From positions 23,905,764 through 23,969,763 of the forward strand of contig NC_088306.1 in the NCBI RefSeq assembly GCF_032854445.1: 64,000 bases of DNA, in the 5' to 3' direction. The stretch's first letter is position 1, and the number at the start of each line of letters is the position of its first letter. Source of the stretch: Liolophura sinensis. Lineage: Eukaryota > Mollusca > Polyplacophora > Chitonida > Chitonidae. The notes under the pieces were generated by a model. The model saw nothing but the letters and a program-made list of their open reading frames with translations. It was not told where the DNA came from and did not search any database. Below, piece by piece: positions 1-12,660 of this stretch. The translations under genes were made by a program, and so were the position numbers.

Positions 1-1690
1 AAGATGTCGCGACCACGGCAACCCATCGGTTGCTTTTAGGGGGCTGGCTTTTATTAATGTAGCCTGTCTGTGATACGTGACCTGGTTCAAATCCACTTCA
101 CGTCAATTTGTTGGGTAGGATTTTTTTGTACTTAAACAACTTCAACAGTTTTTAAGGCTTTTTGTTAAGTGGGATATTGACGTTGAACTCAGCGTTATAC
201 CATTCCTCACGTTGGCCTGCTTATGTGCCTTGCAAAATTATTTCAGACTAATATGTTCCGTGTGACAGAGCGTGCCCATTACCGATATACTTATATATCC
301 TAGCCGTAAGGCATGACGCCCTAGGGCATGGCCTTTTCTTCTAAAACTAAGCACCAAATCAAGGCAAACCCATTTCTTTGGGTTTTTGTAGGGTCTTGTA
401 GGGTCTCAGGCTTGAACTGATAGACCACCACATTTTGCTGATTGATTGTTATCTTTCTAGATGACTCTAAAAAAAAACTTAACAAGTTGTGTTATCGTCT
501 TCACTGAGAATCATTGAAGATTAAGTTGGACATAGGTGAAAGTCGACTGAAGATAATCTTTTTGTGGACCCCTCGAGATCTCGTAAAGATCGGAAGCGCA
601 CTTAGGCGAGTGTATAATGATATCTGGTAAGCTTAACATCCTTGGAGCATGCCAAATCTGCTAAATCGAGGGAACTTGTGACGTCACTGATGGCAATAGG
701 CCAAAATCGAATAGAATATATGTTGCCTGATTATACACTTTAAAGGCCAGTCAACAGTACAAAAAAAAGAAAAAAATACAGAAACTAGTTTTTGTATACA
801 AATTAAATTCGTATGTATAACATTACGTGTATATTTAGAGAGGAGCGAATATTATGTAACACGGAGACGTTATTTGATTAGCGAAATGAGCTAGTTCGCA
901 GAAAAAGAAGTCTTGGTGGACGCACCCAGATGGTGGAATTCGCCTTCGTGAAGGAAGTAGCTCAGACAAATTGGTTCACACTGCCGAGGAATTGGGGCAA
1001 AAGCCATGATCAAGCCCGTTAAAGTCCTTTCGAAGAATCCAATTTGTTCTTACACACCTTGGCCATTTCCAGTCCCAGGTCGTATATTTTTTAAGAGCAG
1101 TGTCAATTTTCAAGGGAATTGGCGAAGGAAAGTGATAAGGATTTATACGGTGGTAATGTACGTACATGTTGGGCCTACATTGATTTCTACCGTGCACGGA
1201 ATCTATACTGGTAAAGGGTTCAAGCCAAGAACCCTATACTGAAGACGTTGAGTGGGTGGACAAAATGTTAGCTGTATTCGGGTGCAGGTTACGCTATGGT
1301 CGCCGTTTATTTGGGCAGATACACACCATTTGCAAATATAAACAGCTTCGTGCTTTCTTAACATTATGCATGGTATTTTGCTGAATTGTTTTGGAATTCG
1401 CTTTAATCTGTTTACCCATTATTGAAAACCTCATCTTTTCCCCTTTCTGTATACGTACTTCAGGGAGTAAGTCATGTACCAAATCAAATCTGACCGTGTT
1501 TTCCACAATTCGTTTTCACCAATGCACAGTTTGTAGTTGAAAACTACAGAACAGGGATGTAATTCAGTGAGAATTGTGCGTAACTCCCCACATCGAGACA
1601 CGCAAGGTGTGAGTTCAATCCCGGCTTTGGGCAAATATATTACAGATTTCCCCACACAGTGATTCAGATGGTTACTGAGTGGATCCGCTG
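1..1690. other. Unassigned non-coding stretch
   Basis: I see no convincing gene here. Open frames are under 90 codons, overlap on both strands and match no family I know. The right end, near 1590-1690, contains a 'GAGTTCAATCCC' B-box-like string and may be the worn head of a SINE continuing into the next feature, but this is weak. Confidence 0.5.
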
Positions 1691-1694
1691 AGAC

Positions 1695-1926
1695 CATATG
1701 GATCTTACTTAATGAGTTGGCATGTTCGAATCAGGCTGTCGCCTTTCAGATGCGGGTTTAAGTCAACAGGTTTGTCAAGTGTACATGGCGAAGACGAGTC
1801 CTTTATTTCCGGAACTCCTCCTTTCTTCGCCCATATGCATATATCTGACCACATTCATACATGTATAAGCGAAAAGTTCTTCTGCACGGCCGTTAAACGT
1901 CAAATAAATAAATTTCTCAGTAAATC
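1695..1926 (+). repeat. Degraded SINE-like element (family C)
   Basis: The stretch ends in 'GGCCGTTAAACGTCAAATAAATAAAT', read in two parts as a GTTAAAC-type tail followed by an AAAT-rich tract, as in invertebrate tRNA-derived SINEs. Upstream is a central part with a pyrimidine-rich 'TTTCCGGAACTCCTCC' string. The phrase 'TTCGAATCAGGC' recurs near 22650, which suggests a second fragment of the same family. A 152-codon open frame (1679-2137) crosses this element and is probably not a gene. No target duplication was seen. Confidence 0.45.
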
Positions 1927-2574
1927 TACATTTTATCAAAAATATCCATCGTCCTCCCTGTCTCATTTCATCCTATATGTGTTAAGGAAAGCGGAGTGCC
2001 AGAAATCAACCTGCCATGTTAAGTACCAAAATTGTGACATTTTCACTGCGATATTGCCTCATATTTTGCCATTTGAATGTAACATTATAACACTCGAGCA
2101 AAAGATTGTAGCACCGTTATGTTCTGAAAGATTGTAAAACAACATTTCATATTCAGTATACCACGATTTAAATCTTCCCCAAGGATTTAGATTGACAAAA
2201 GGGTGCTATATAAAATTATTTACGACATGGAGTTTCACGTACTAGAATTTTTTAGTACGGCTTTTACTGAAGATAGCACATGAAGTTGAAACAAATAATA
2301 GGGAAACGTTTGGTATTTTAATTATTGAATAAATATTAAAAACGGGGATCCTCAAATCTAAAAAAGTAGAATCGTAAAACTGAATCGTATGCGATTCACT
2401 GTACATGTATACCTTCTTGTAGATCACCATAATGTAGCAAGCATCAAACAGGTCCAATAGGGCCTTCGCATTAGAAACAAATGTGATGTGGTTCCCATAA
2501 AAAATACCACAGTAAAGGACTTGTAATTGTCTTAATGTAAAACAATCAAACTATGAATCTAGGCGTCAAAACCG

Positions 2575-2675
2575 ACTTCGTATACCAGCCGTAAATCAAA
2601 GTGGTCGTTGTTGGTCAATAATCCAATGGGCAATTCCCCATACGACGTTCAACACAAGCCACCACAGCACTAAAA
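2575..2675 (+). repeat. Short dispersed repeat, family Q, copy 1
   Basis: A ~95-bp block ending in 'ACGACGTTCAACACAAGCCA'. Related blocks occur at 24522-24615, 9868-9935 (5' part) and 58250-58345, all on the plus strand and all sharing a 'GGTCAATA' core; the three with 3' ends finish in an ACGTTAAACACAAACCA-like end. This looks like the 3' end of a SINE or LINE family, but no tRNA-like head is attached to any copy. Confidence 0.5.
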
Positions 2676-2679
2676 AGTA

Positions 2680-4885
2680 TGTAAATTACGAGATTACATG
2701 TAGGACGAAATCATACAAAGGGAAGCAGTCAGCTATATCCAATGATGTTGAAAGAACGCAAAGATTGTAATCGGTATCCAAATAAAGTAGCGTGAAGCAT
2801 GTGTAAACAAGCAAGCCTTTGCCAGAGATGAGCTTGCTATAAGAATGAAAAACACGATCTTAAGATTTCATACTTCCATGAGCTCTGTACATGCATAGGT
2901 GATGGTATTAAGTACCAAAAGCACGTGATGAGTTAACAGTCAAAATAACACCAATAACACCTTGTTTACCATACTATACTCGAAGGGGATACGGAGTGAA
3001 CAGGGAGTCAACCGTTCATCACGCGATGGTAACCTTTTACACACTGCCATAGACAATTATGGATCTCATGGGAAGGTAACTGGCATGGTCAGGCCAGTCA
3101 TTAATACAGTATAACTCTCGCTCTGAGCCTTTTTCTCGCTTCGGACATCGCTTTCAGGACCTATTTATGCAAATGTAATGCTTGCCAATTAATTTCTGAT
3201 GAAACGTGTTGTCGGTGGCTTCCCAGTAGATCGACTTAAACGGCCAACCATTTTTTTTTTTACCTCGGATAACTCCAGTAATGCAAGGTTGACATTTTCA
3301 CTCGGATATTCCCATCCAATGTTATTTATTTCTTCCTTGCATAATAAAACATAAAGACTATTTTCCCCAAGAATTATCGTCGCGTTTCTCTCCAAAAGGA
3401 GGTCCATGTCAGCTTTAGACGGGGATTTTAGATGCCAAAGTCAGGCCATTGAAAATATTTTACTATGGAGAAGATGAGATAATATCCAGTAATGACAGCT
3501 TCTCTTGCGGAGCATAACGAGTTAAAAAAAATAATATATAACACTTGAAGGCGCCATCAAAGGGAGACAACCTTTACGAATTAATAGAAAGCCGAACAAA
3601 GTTTATGAAGGCTTTAAATGCTAGCAGCACGGGCTCTCTTAGTTAGACGTAAAACCTAATCTATATACATGTATGCAGTGTATAGCTTATTAGTGGGGTC
3701 TCCGCACTTGGAGGAAATCCGAATATTGAGTGTCACATAAAGTGTCATGGGTGTGATTATTGAGTATTAGGGAAAATATAGCATTATTTGAAAAAGACGT
3801 GAAAGACGTGAGACAATCAGTTCATCAGGACAAGATGTAATTGCAAATTACATGATGTCAAAACTGGATCTTACATTAACTGATGTATTTCTGCAGAATT
3901 TTATACATGCAATTTAGCAGCAGACAGAAATTACTCCGCCCGGCTAAAAACAACTTCTCTTCTTTCTTACGACAATGAAGTGAATTATTAAGCTACCTCT
4001 TGATTTGACTAGTAAGCGACGAAAGCTAATTTGAAACCAAGGCCACGAAATGACACGGGAAACAGCTAGAGAATTGAATAATATAATCTGGAAGAGAACT
4101 CGCGCGAGGGGTTACGGCTGGAAAGCACTCATTAACCCCGTACTCTAATACGACTGTGCTGCTGATTGGAGACCGCCTTTGCCTGCTCACTGTTAATCAA
4201 TTTATATGGATTTGTAGAAAATTCCAATTAACACTATATAAAGTCGGAGATAGAAATCATTAACCTAGGGCAAGACTAGAACAAGAAGCGTCGTCTGATT
4301 TCATTAAAGATGATTCTGGAGCAGTAAAATTAGCATAGAAAGAGAATTATAGGGAACACGGATTGCATTTGTTATAGTAATATAAAACCTAGCCACTGAA
4401 GATGTTTCCCAGACAACGTTTCGCGCAGATAGCAAATGGTACGACTTACTCGGCCCAGTCGTTTGTAAATATCTTGAATTTCTGTAGATTAATATCTTTT
4501 TGTCAATTTGTTGACTCTCGCTAATCTTTACTAATATGATTAGAGAAATGCTTGGGGTAATTCTATATAATTAGGTTTTTATTTCAGCGTTTTAATAACT
4601 GTTCCAGTTCTGTTAACCTTTCTCTATCGTATAGTTCCTAAATAAAATATAAAAACGGTTATATGCAGGTGCCTTGTTAATATTATAATTGATAAAACTG
4701 ATGTTTTTCTACCTCTGACTTTTGTTTGTGTAATATAGGGCAAACTAAATGTACCGGTACTATATGAAATATTTTCCATAAGCACAACTCAATTTTGTTA
4801 CTCAGACCAAGGTGTCCATGGTTCTGAATTTTAGAGTTCATGTGTGAAGAAAAAAAAACCATCAGTACAATGTTAGTTCTTTGAT
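2680..4885. other. Unassigned non-coding stretch
   Basis: AT-rich sequence without a recognisable gene, RNA or element. Open frames are below 80 codons and have no motif. A poly-T run near 3250 and an A-rich run near 3525 are the only low-complexity points. Confidence 0.5.
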
Positions 4886-4889
4886 ATTC

Positions 4890-4971
4890 GATTGACGCAT
4901 TAGTTATCACCTCACGGAAGAGAGGGTTCCGGTCTTTTACAGGGGGTCACAGTATTGTAGTACAATTCACC
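4890..4971 (+). repeat. Inverted repeat arm, left
   Basis: About 82 bp beginning 'CGATTGACGCATTAGTTATC'. The reverse complement of 7630-7712 matches it with only a few differences, one of them a single-base insertion. The pair faces inward like terminal inverted repeats of a ~2.8-kb DNA transposon. They could also be two separate insertions of one short repeat in opposite directions. No target duplication is clear. Confidence 0.65.
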
Positions 4972-7629
4972 ACATTTTCATTTTCAGATGCTTAGTGTCA
5001 TGTACTGTGTGGTGTTCAGAGACGTGTACAGTGTCTTGTTTGTCATATTTATTGAAATTTTGCTCATATTGTTAATTGATTCATTTATTTGGTGTTCGTT
5101 AACATCATGGCATTTTTTGTTTAATTCTCGCATGTGAGCGTGTAGAATGTGAATTGTACCTGTGAAAGCTTTTACATAAACAACAAAACCCAAATATAGG
5201 TGAATGAAGAAAACGCCGCATATCACCCGGTACGTGTGACCATCTGTCACGCTTCTGACATCGTTTTGGGTTTTCTTGATGATTGATGATTCCTTTACCT
5301 GTATTGCGACATGTTTAAGCTATATGGGTGTATAGAAAAACCGCCATTCGCAAGCTACCCGATAAACCTCACGACTTAAAGCCCCTTGCAAAGCAGTAAG
5401 AACTGGATATGTAGATGTAACATTACTGTTGAAATTCCCGAGAGGCGGAGTGATATGTTTAATTCTCTTTGCCAGCGTTCATTGATGGGGTCGTTTAAGT
5501 ATTTATAAGAGTATCATATTATGAAGTATGGTGAAAATCTCCGCAGTCTACACGGCTTTTTCAAATGTACTCTGTACAGTCTCTAAGATACAAAATACTA
5601 CAGTAGACATAATGACCATAAAAGGGCATAAACCCATTAAATGGGACATTCAGTTTTAATATGGTCACAAATAGGTGTATATTGAAAAAAGGGAAAAAAA
5701 CGTTTTGACGAAATGAAACTGCTGGAATTTATTGTCATATTCCTCGAATTACAGCTTTGCAAGGCATTGTTTAGTGAGATTAATTCGTCGAAGCGAGTAG
5801 GAAATGTTACTTCGACTTATCTCTTGAACCATTCTGTAGAACTAATAGGCACAGTCACAGACTCTGAATGGGGAAAGACTTCCAAATGCGCGGTGCGTAT
5901 CAGGGATGTTAATTAACAAGGGATTTATATTTTAAGGACTAGATTAATAATTAAGATACGCCGTAGATTTAAGACGGTAGATACAAACGCGAATTTACGC
6001 GCGTCCTCGGGTGCTGGAAAGATTTAGCGCGAGGTGCACTCCTGGAATAGAGTATTGGCTATTGGAGTCTGAGACCAAAGCCATTTAGAAACTAAACGGC
6101 CTGTGAAATAGCTTTCTGCGACTGTTTAGCTTGGTTACATTTGTCATTAGACTTGATCGATTTGGAATAAACAGCGTTAACCCCTGTTAGCCTGGGACAG
6201 TTCTGTGCTGATGGCCAACAAACATGCTCGCCACGGGGCGTTCTGTAATAGATCCACTGCACGGTACCCAGCTATTGTAGCCGTCTCTTCAGGGTTGTGG
6301 GGTGAATTTAAGAGACCTACCTCCTCAGCGTCGATGTTCAATAAGCCATCTTAATTACACCCATAAGTTATGATCGTGTGGTGTGCATCTGTGGGAAGAT
6401 TATATTCATGTGTATGTAGTCTAGAAAACTCAATACACCATTCTGTGTCCGATTAGATTCTCACATAAGGAAATAACTGTAATAGAAAAGAAAGCCGTCT
6501 CTTAGACGTGACGCCTCTAATGGGTTAGCACGGAAGAAAATTAGCTTTTGAAAAACGGATTTTTGAGTTCAAATCCAGTTCTATCTAGCTTGGCTGCGGC
6601 CTAAAGTCAGTCGGTTTTTGTCCTGGTCTGACAATTTTCGGTGGTTCCATCAGATCTCTGCTCTCTTACCACCACTCTTGAGTGGGATATTTATAGGAAT
6701 GGAGTAAAAAAACAAAAGTGAAAAAACACAAGCCCTGCCCCGCCAAAGGCATGTATTTTTATTATATACGCCCACATTACAAAAGGTCTTTCCTTTTATT
6801 TGCTTAACTTATATTAAATTACGGATGTTTATGTCGAAATGCCCGAGTAAGGTTTTCGAGCTGAAGAAAAATCATCGGAAGTTATCAAACCCGAAATCGT
6901 TTTAGACATCGATGTTGTCTCATAGCCTCACAATGTCAGTATGATCAACTCCGCTCCTCCAAGAAATTTAATCAGGAGAAAATCTGAGATAAATCGGAGT
7001 GTCTAATAAGGCAATTCAAGATCACTGTAACGCCAAAAGCCCATCGGTTTCATCGACTCATTGAATAGAAATAACACCTTAACAAGTTTGATAAGTTCAG
7101 TCTGAAGCCTAAATCAACTGGGTGAAGTGAAACGGAACTAACGTCTTAACGACTGCTTGTAGTGTGCACGGGGCATAATATGTTGGTGTTTTTATGCTTT
7201 GTTTTGGGAATAGTTTGAGGCAAGTTTCCGGCTTCATGGGTCAATTTACTTCAGCTTTGATAATTTTGAATTGGACAGTGATGAAAAGTGTCGCGATTGT
7301 TAGGCAAAAACCTTCGGATAGTTCTTTCACTTCTCCTGGATTTTGGACAAGAAAAAAACATCACCAGCTTAAATTTCAAGCTACCTTCAACATAATATCT
7401 AGTGAGGAGTTCGCAGCGCCGAGTTTTTTTTCAATCCATAGCCATTCTGCAGCCCAAATTACGAAAATTTTAACGCAAATCGATGACAAATTCCGCATGT
7501 CCACAACTGATGGCAGCCAGCAGGAAGGAAATTAAATGAAAATTGTGTACATACTGAGCTAGGAGTTTATCATCGCTCGAATTAAGGCCATTGCTGGCAT
7601 AGGACAGCGAAGCTTGAATCAATCGGCAG
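4972..7629. other. DNA enclosed by the 4890/7630 inverted repeats
   Basis: If the flanking arms are terminal repeats, this is the body of a non-autonomous element. I found no transposase motif, and the open frames (88 codons at 4984-5250 minus, 67 at 5713-5916 plus, 113 at 7194-7535 plus) do not resemble a transposase. A tRNA-SINE-like piece may lie at about 6520-6705, where 'GGGTTAGCACGG' is followed by 'GAGTTCAAATCC'. Confidence 0.4.
5713..5916 (+). CDS. Candidate first exon of a secreted protein (uncertain)
   Basis: The 67-codon frame starts with MKLLEFIVIFLELQLCKA, which reads as a signal peptide: a basic residue, a hydrophobic core and small residues near a possible cleavage point. The next ~45 residues hold three N-glycosylation sequons (NSS, NVT, NHS) and end 'WGKTSKCAVRIRDVN' before a stop. 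The region with one cysteine after a Trp-Gly faintly recalls the start of a PAN/apple-like domain, but further cysteines are lacking, so I do not assign it. It could be a real exon, a pseudogene fragment or chance. No downstream exon was found. It lies inside the inverted-repeat pair. Confidence 0.22.
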   Translation: MKLLEFIVIFLELQLCKALFSEINSSKRVGNVTSTYLLNHSVELIGTVTDSEWGKTSKCAVRIRDVN

Positions 7630-7712
7630 GGTGAATTGTACTACAACACTGTGACCCCCTGTAGAAGACCGGAACCCTCTCTTCCGTGAGGGGATAACTA
7701 ATGCGTCAATTC
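7630..7712 (-). repeat. Inverted repeat arm, right
   Basis: Reverse-complement partner of 4890-4971. The most conserved part is the string 'GACCGGAACCCTCTCTTCCG' followed by 'TGAGGGGATAACTAATGCG'. High similarity of the arms compared with unrecognisable interior DNA suggests that the arms moved as a mobile unit or are copies of one short repeat. Confidence 0.65.
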
Positions 7713-8104
7713 GACCGAAATTTATTCTTCGACAGGTTTTGAAATCTTCTTTTGCTAGACTTCAGACACTTTTTCCGGCTCGTTTGCTTTTGGGATGGAG
7801 GCCCGTAAGGGGAGCTGGTCAATATGCAGCTGTGAGCGGCCATACACCGCCTAAGAACAAGCATGAAGACCTATACAGGACAACTTAACGGTGTCTACCC
7901 TTGCCGATGGCTTCTCAAATGTTGTCCCTCTTGATCCTGGCACTGTAAGTGATTTTCTGTTTGGAAGTGGACATTGGAATGGGCCCTTTGTTTTCTTGCC
8001 GTATACATGTTCTGAAGTATATTTCACTCGAACATCTCTCCACAGTTAGTGGTTAAGGAAATCAAATATATGTATACTTCGTACTGAACAATTTTTGATG
8101 AACA

Positions 8105-8400
8105 AATCACGTGACCACGATTAACCATTTGGTATGTGAACATATACTGTGCCTCCTTTCAGCAAAGTGAATCCATGCCGCCAAAGTACTGAAATATCAT
8201 ACCAAAGGCACCAGGTTATGACACCCAACCCAGTGATAGTATACTGACACCGAGCCATACAGTCCCGTTTCCTTGCTCTAATCTCTATGTGCTGAGCGCC
8301 AAGCGATACAGCAAACAAGTACCATTCTTTTGTATGACTTGAGTTTGATGCCAGGACTCCTTACTTCGAGATGAACGCTCTAAGCATAAGACCAGCGAAG
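8105..8400 (-). repeat. SINE family A, diverged, full-length
   Basis: Read on the minus strand it starts with a worn tRNA-like head near 8395-8340 ('CTTAGAGCGTTCATCTCG', then 'GGCATCAAACTC' for box B). It continues through the body phrase 'GGTGTCAGTATACTATCACTGG' in two parts, and ends in the region where other copies have the 'ATGTACACAC' and 'GACGTTAAAC' tail. It is much more diverged than the copies at 17980, 32604 and 44688, so it is an old insertion. An open frame of 65 codons here is derived from the SINE. Confidence 0.75.
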
Positions 8401-8404
8401 CTGT

Positions 8405-10200
8405 TCTGAAGCCTACAGAATCATCATTATTTCAGCGGATTTAGCCAAAACTGGATTCGAGCCTGTAGCCTTACTAACCCAAAATCGATCTGGGTCAACT
8501 GACAATGATCTCGTTATTAGAGCACGTTTATATAATGCTGTTTCTTTGTTCACCTGCAGAATTATCCAAAAGGCATCATTAGAAGCTCCTGCCGATTTTA
8601 TCAGCTCCGTTAATGGTTTAAAACCAAAGAAACAAACACAGAAATAAGTTTGACGTTGCTCACTGATTCAGACTGTTTATTTTGCAGATGAGCATTCTTA
8701 AATCCCACTCATTTTGAGAACTGATCTGTTTCATTAAATCTACTGCAACAGTTTCTGTTCACAATCCTCTAAACCGTCCCCAATTACCAGAAAGGACTCA
8801 CACCAGATGTGGGCCAGATTTGGGTATTAAGTACGACGTAAAAACGTAATCCAGATTTAGGGCACTAACTTCCGCTTTATCGTCTTTTTATTTGACCGGA
8901 ATGCAGCACACGTAACAAACAGGTAATAATTTCTCAGCTTTTCAGGAAGGACATTACTGTAATGACAAGCAAAGGCCGCTACTAGATCTCGTACCAAGCG
9001 TGTCAGTTTTACTGGGATTAGCAGTTCATTTCTAAATGTCGTGACTTACTGAAGGTATGCACTATATTATTCCAGCTCAGATTAAGGTTGTTTCAAGGCG
9101 TTCCTTGAAGGAAGCTCCCATTTTAAACAAGCAATAAACCGGGAATCATTGTATCTTATAGATTCATGCTTAACTCGTCATTACTACACCTCTGCTTACA
9201 TACTTGTAGTTTTGCCTTATGCATTGAATGGCGGGTAAGGCACCATTGCCAATATCCTGATATTGGGTTCGCAATATATGCTATGTTGTGCATACGCCAA
9301 GACTTTTCAAAGGCGGGTTTAATTTCTTAACAAATGCAGTGGGTTTAAAGGGCTTTTCTGATCTTAAAGACGATTTAACGAGCATCAGAGAAACAGACAA
9401 CTTTCTGCCTAAATACATAAATTCATATCAGAGACCCCTGGCTAACAAATGGGCAAAATCCTCTTCAAAGTGACAAATCTGTCGCAATATTTGCGATCAT
9501 ATCGCGTAGTTCAGAGGGATTTCTGTTCAGATACACTGACCGACAAGAACGAATGCATTTTGAAGGTTAACAAAGATCGAGTATTTAAATAAAAATCCAA
9601 TTCCATAATAATTGATGAATGGGTGGTTGGTGAGCGAGTTGCGATATGCAGCTGATAAATGGTATCACGAAAGGTCTGAGGCAGCAACGGGATTAAAGAA
9701 GACTGATTCGAAACCTATGATGTCTTTTTTTTATCATTTTAAAACTTGAAAACTGCATTCACGATTAATCAACATTAGAGAGTAATATTTTATAGTGATG
9801 TGAAAAATGATTTTCACTCAAATGACCATAATGCCGTTAGATGTAAAACAGGCAATCGTATACCAAACCATCAAGCGCAATGGACGTTCCAGGTCAATAA
9901 TCGCGAGCCATGGATTATTTCGAAAACAATATCTAACACAAACGGAGAACGAAGAAAATAAATGAAGTAAGACATTACGACGTACATACAGCCTATGGAC
10001 AGCTTTGAGAGATACCAGAAGAAAAGGATTTTTAGCAATTCTTTAGGAATTCACAAGTGTAATTTCAACAGTCTTTGACGACTGTGATTACTTTGGTATA
10101 TATACTGTTATAAGCTTTCTAACTGGTACTGTTCGTATTGTATTTTTCATTTAGAAGGTTTATAAATGTTTAACCACAAAAATAACCATGCATATGGATT
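8405..10200. other. Unassigned stretch with a fragment of repeat family Q
   Basis: No gene recognised. At 9868-9935 there is a degraded relative of family Q ('ATGGACGTTCCAGGTCAATA'), matching 'ATGGACGTTCCTGGTCAATA' near 58280. The rest shows no structure that I could relate to another place in the window. Confidence 0.45.
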
Positions 10201-10239
10201 TTTGCAGAAAAATAATGCATGCATGCACAAATAAAACTA

Positions 10240-10350
10240 ACAGCATAGAGGGCAAAACCAGAGCAGCGATGACCGTGATAGCTGGCAAAATGTCATACGT
10301 AACTTCCTCTTGTCAGTTTACATTGTACCTCAATTAGGGTTTTATTCTAG
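10240..10350 (+). repeat. Duplicated block X, copy 1
   Basis: Matches 13680-13790 over about 100 bp. The shared core is 'CCTCTTGTCAGTTTAC', followed a little later by 'GGTTTTATTCTAGCTGTTC' here and 'GGCTTTGTTCTGCGTGTTC' in the other copy. Reading frames are not conserved between copies. Confidence 0.5.
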
Positions 10351-10704
10351 CTGTTCATGTATATGCTAAAATACTAGCAAATTATATTGCCCACAGAACA
10401 ACAGCCTCCCATATATAAGTTTAAACAGACAACTGATTCTGACGTGACTATTGACAACCATGCAGAAAGATATACTCACTGGCATTGTTTTTCGGGTAAT
10501 TTTTCTGTCCTATGAGATTTGATGTCATTCAGTTTTGAAAGCATTACCTGTTCATTTTATCACGTAATAATTTATTAGATTTGCTCATGCACTATTTGGT
10601 ACACTTGTGTAGTTTCTGTTGTTTATAAGTCTTAGTGTGTTATCATCCTTAAGCCAAAAAATCACAGTTCAATATGTCATAGGGCTTATGCCCACATTTA
10701 CAAA

Positions 10705-10870
10705 ATTTGATGGATGAACAAACCCAGTAATTACATAATGTGTCTCAGTAAGCCATCGTGACATATGACACCATATCTCTTATCATTAAATTCCATTCTG
10801 TTACATAAAAAATCGTAAAAAAATGATCCAGCTTTGTAAAACATAATAAGGTTAAATAGATAAACCCACG
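10705..10870 (-). repeat. Duplicated block Y, copy 1
   Basis: Matches 14215-14385 and 16875-17065. On the minus strand all three align around a 'GATAACGGATATGG'-like core; here it reads 'GATAAGAGATATGGTGTC'. In the minus-strand frame the three copies keep 'D(D/K)xxYGV', but stops occur soon after in two of them. A possible decayed exon, not assigned. Confidence 0.5.
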
Positions 10871-11874
10871 CATTATATGTCCTAGAGCCTGCGGTAAAAA
10901 TTTCCAGGGGAAAATGCGAACTATATTGACGAGAAAGGTGATGTTTGTCAGCATTACAATCATTTAAACACTGTAAACACATCATGCCATAAAAAGCCTC
11001 TTTCTGTATTGTTTTATAAACCTTTTTGTATTTTCCTCTCTAGGTTTTGGTTGACGGCTAATTTGTGTTACGATGAAACAAGCAAACTCTCCCTCTCTTC
11101 TCTTTCGGTTGAAGCCTAATTGTCGCGGTTGTGAACTTTTAGACAGAAACAGAAAAAACACATGTTTCATTTTCTATTCTTGTGTGTAAAGATTAGAGAG
11201 GTAAAGAAATAGCTTGTGTGATAGTTCTCATACAAGTTAAAAAAGCAAAAACTTTTAGAAAAAAATTCAATACATATAATTAAATAATCCAGTTCAAATA
11301 GTACAAAATCTATACGGTGCGCACAATAATGCAAACAAGCAGCAAAATATGGATTCGTCAAGAGATTACAGCTTCGGATCAAATCACACGGGTCTCAGTG
11401 GCAACTCTCATTCCACAGAAAATGGATTTTAAGTCCATAGTTCCTCGCGAATTCCTTGAGGACGGATAACAACGGGCATCCAGGTGAGAATCAGCCGTAC
11501 TCTAGGCGCACTGACAAATGGTTGATATTCAAGCTTCCCGCGAGTCAGGGACTTTTCCTTGGTAACTGATTATATGTCCCAGGTCTATTCTGGGCGCTAA
11601 GATTCTTTTGTGTCTTGTGTTTATGCATCTGGTGTATTTGTTGTTTTTTATTCATCCTTCAACAAAGCTGATAAACCAAGCGTAAATTTAAAAGCAAGAT
11701 CTCAATTATAATTTAATTAACCTATTTGCTGAGGACGATCCAACATGCAAATGGCTGTGTGGGTTAAGTTTTGTCATTGTCGTTCAGCCGTCTGTGCATT
11801 ACATCTAACTGCCCAGTAATTGTACGCGTAAAGCTAGCATTGCTGAGAATACAGTGATGAGTACATATATTAAG

Positions 11875-12035
11875 TGGTTTTAACTCCCATGCAATTTCGT
11901 AGCGTACAGATATCACTTCGGAGACACCGTTAATCAGCCGGTATACGTCGGCAGGCTAATAAGGGATATAAGGCCCGAAAGACACACGGAATTGTGTACA
12001 CATGGCGACCTTGAAAAGGCGCTATAAAACATCCA
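11875..12035 (+). repeat. Repeat block R, copy 1
   Basis: Related to 13150-13335, 15770-15905 and 20085-20215. The shared core is 'GACACCGTTAATCAG', then a 'GTACGTCGG'-type string, then 'AATTGTGT-CATGGCG' and an 'AGGCGCT' end. This copy is among the more diverged. It lacks the TGACGTCA site and ends 'AAAAGGCGCT' rather than 'GAGAGGGCGCT'. Confidence 0.6.
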
Positions 12036-12399
12036 ATAAGCTCAATCACCAAGCTGAGTAGTCGTAAGTGGAATACAATCAAATCTGAGTAATCTCGGGA
12101 AGACATATTGGATTTACCAGAGAGAAAAAAAAAACGCTGTTCCGTTTTGGTTTTGAACGTAAAACTTGGCTAATTGAATGAGTGAAGTGAATGCTCTGCC
12201 TTATATATTGACACGAATAATGCGATCAAGGATTTCTGACAATGTAGTTTAAAAATACTCATAGTAGGTTCGTCTCAGTGAGGATACAGGAGGATACGTG
12301 AGAAATACTGCGTTCCCATAGCGGACCTTTCACTGTGTTGCCCTCCCCTCTCGCCATCTGCTGTCCATGTGAGACTGGTATATGGCTCATCACAGTGCG

Positions 12400-12660
12400 T
12401 CTTAATAGGCTTGGACAGCGTGGGTTCGCTGATACCCGGGAAACGTTCAAGGTGATGTGATGTATCACACACCTGAGTGGTATACACAAGACGCCAGACT
12501 TACCTGCAAGGCTAGATTAACACGGTTAATTTCACGCCAGAGGAGAAGATTTATTGGGTAAGCGGTGTATAGGATTACTGAATGATTAACAGGTGATAAT
12601 GAGGCCAAAATCTTAGACATATTGCTACAGTAAATAATCTCCTACACACTTGTCAGGGGG
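12400..12660 (+). repeat. Duplicated block Z, copy 1
   Basis: Matches 18540-18760. Shared strings include 'GCTAGATTAAC', 'GGTTAATTTCACGCCAG' and 'AATGAGGC'. Both copies lie between copies of block R in a larger mosaic of duplicated segments. No conserved reading frame seen. Confidence 0.6.

Noticed and set aside
1679-2137. 152-codon plus frame, among the longest outside repeats
   Set aside because: Runs through a SINE-like element and its tail, has no domain, and the opposite strand is also open; not supported as a gene.
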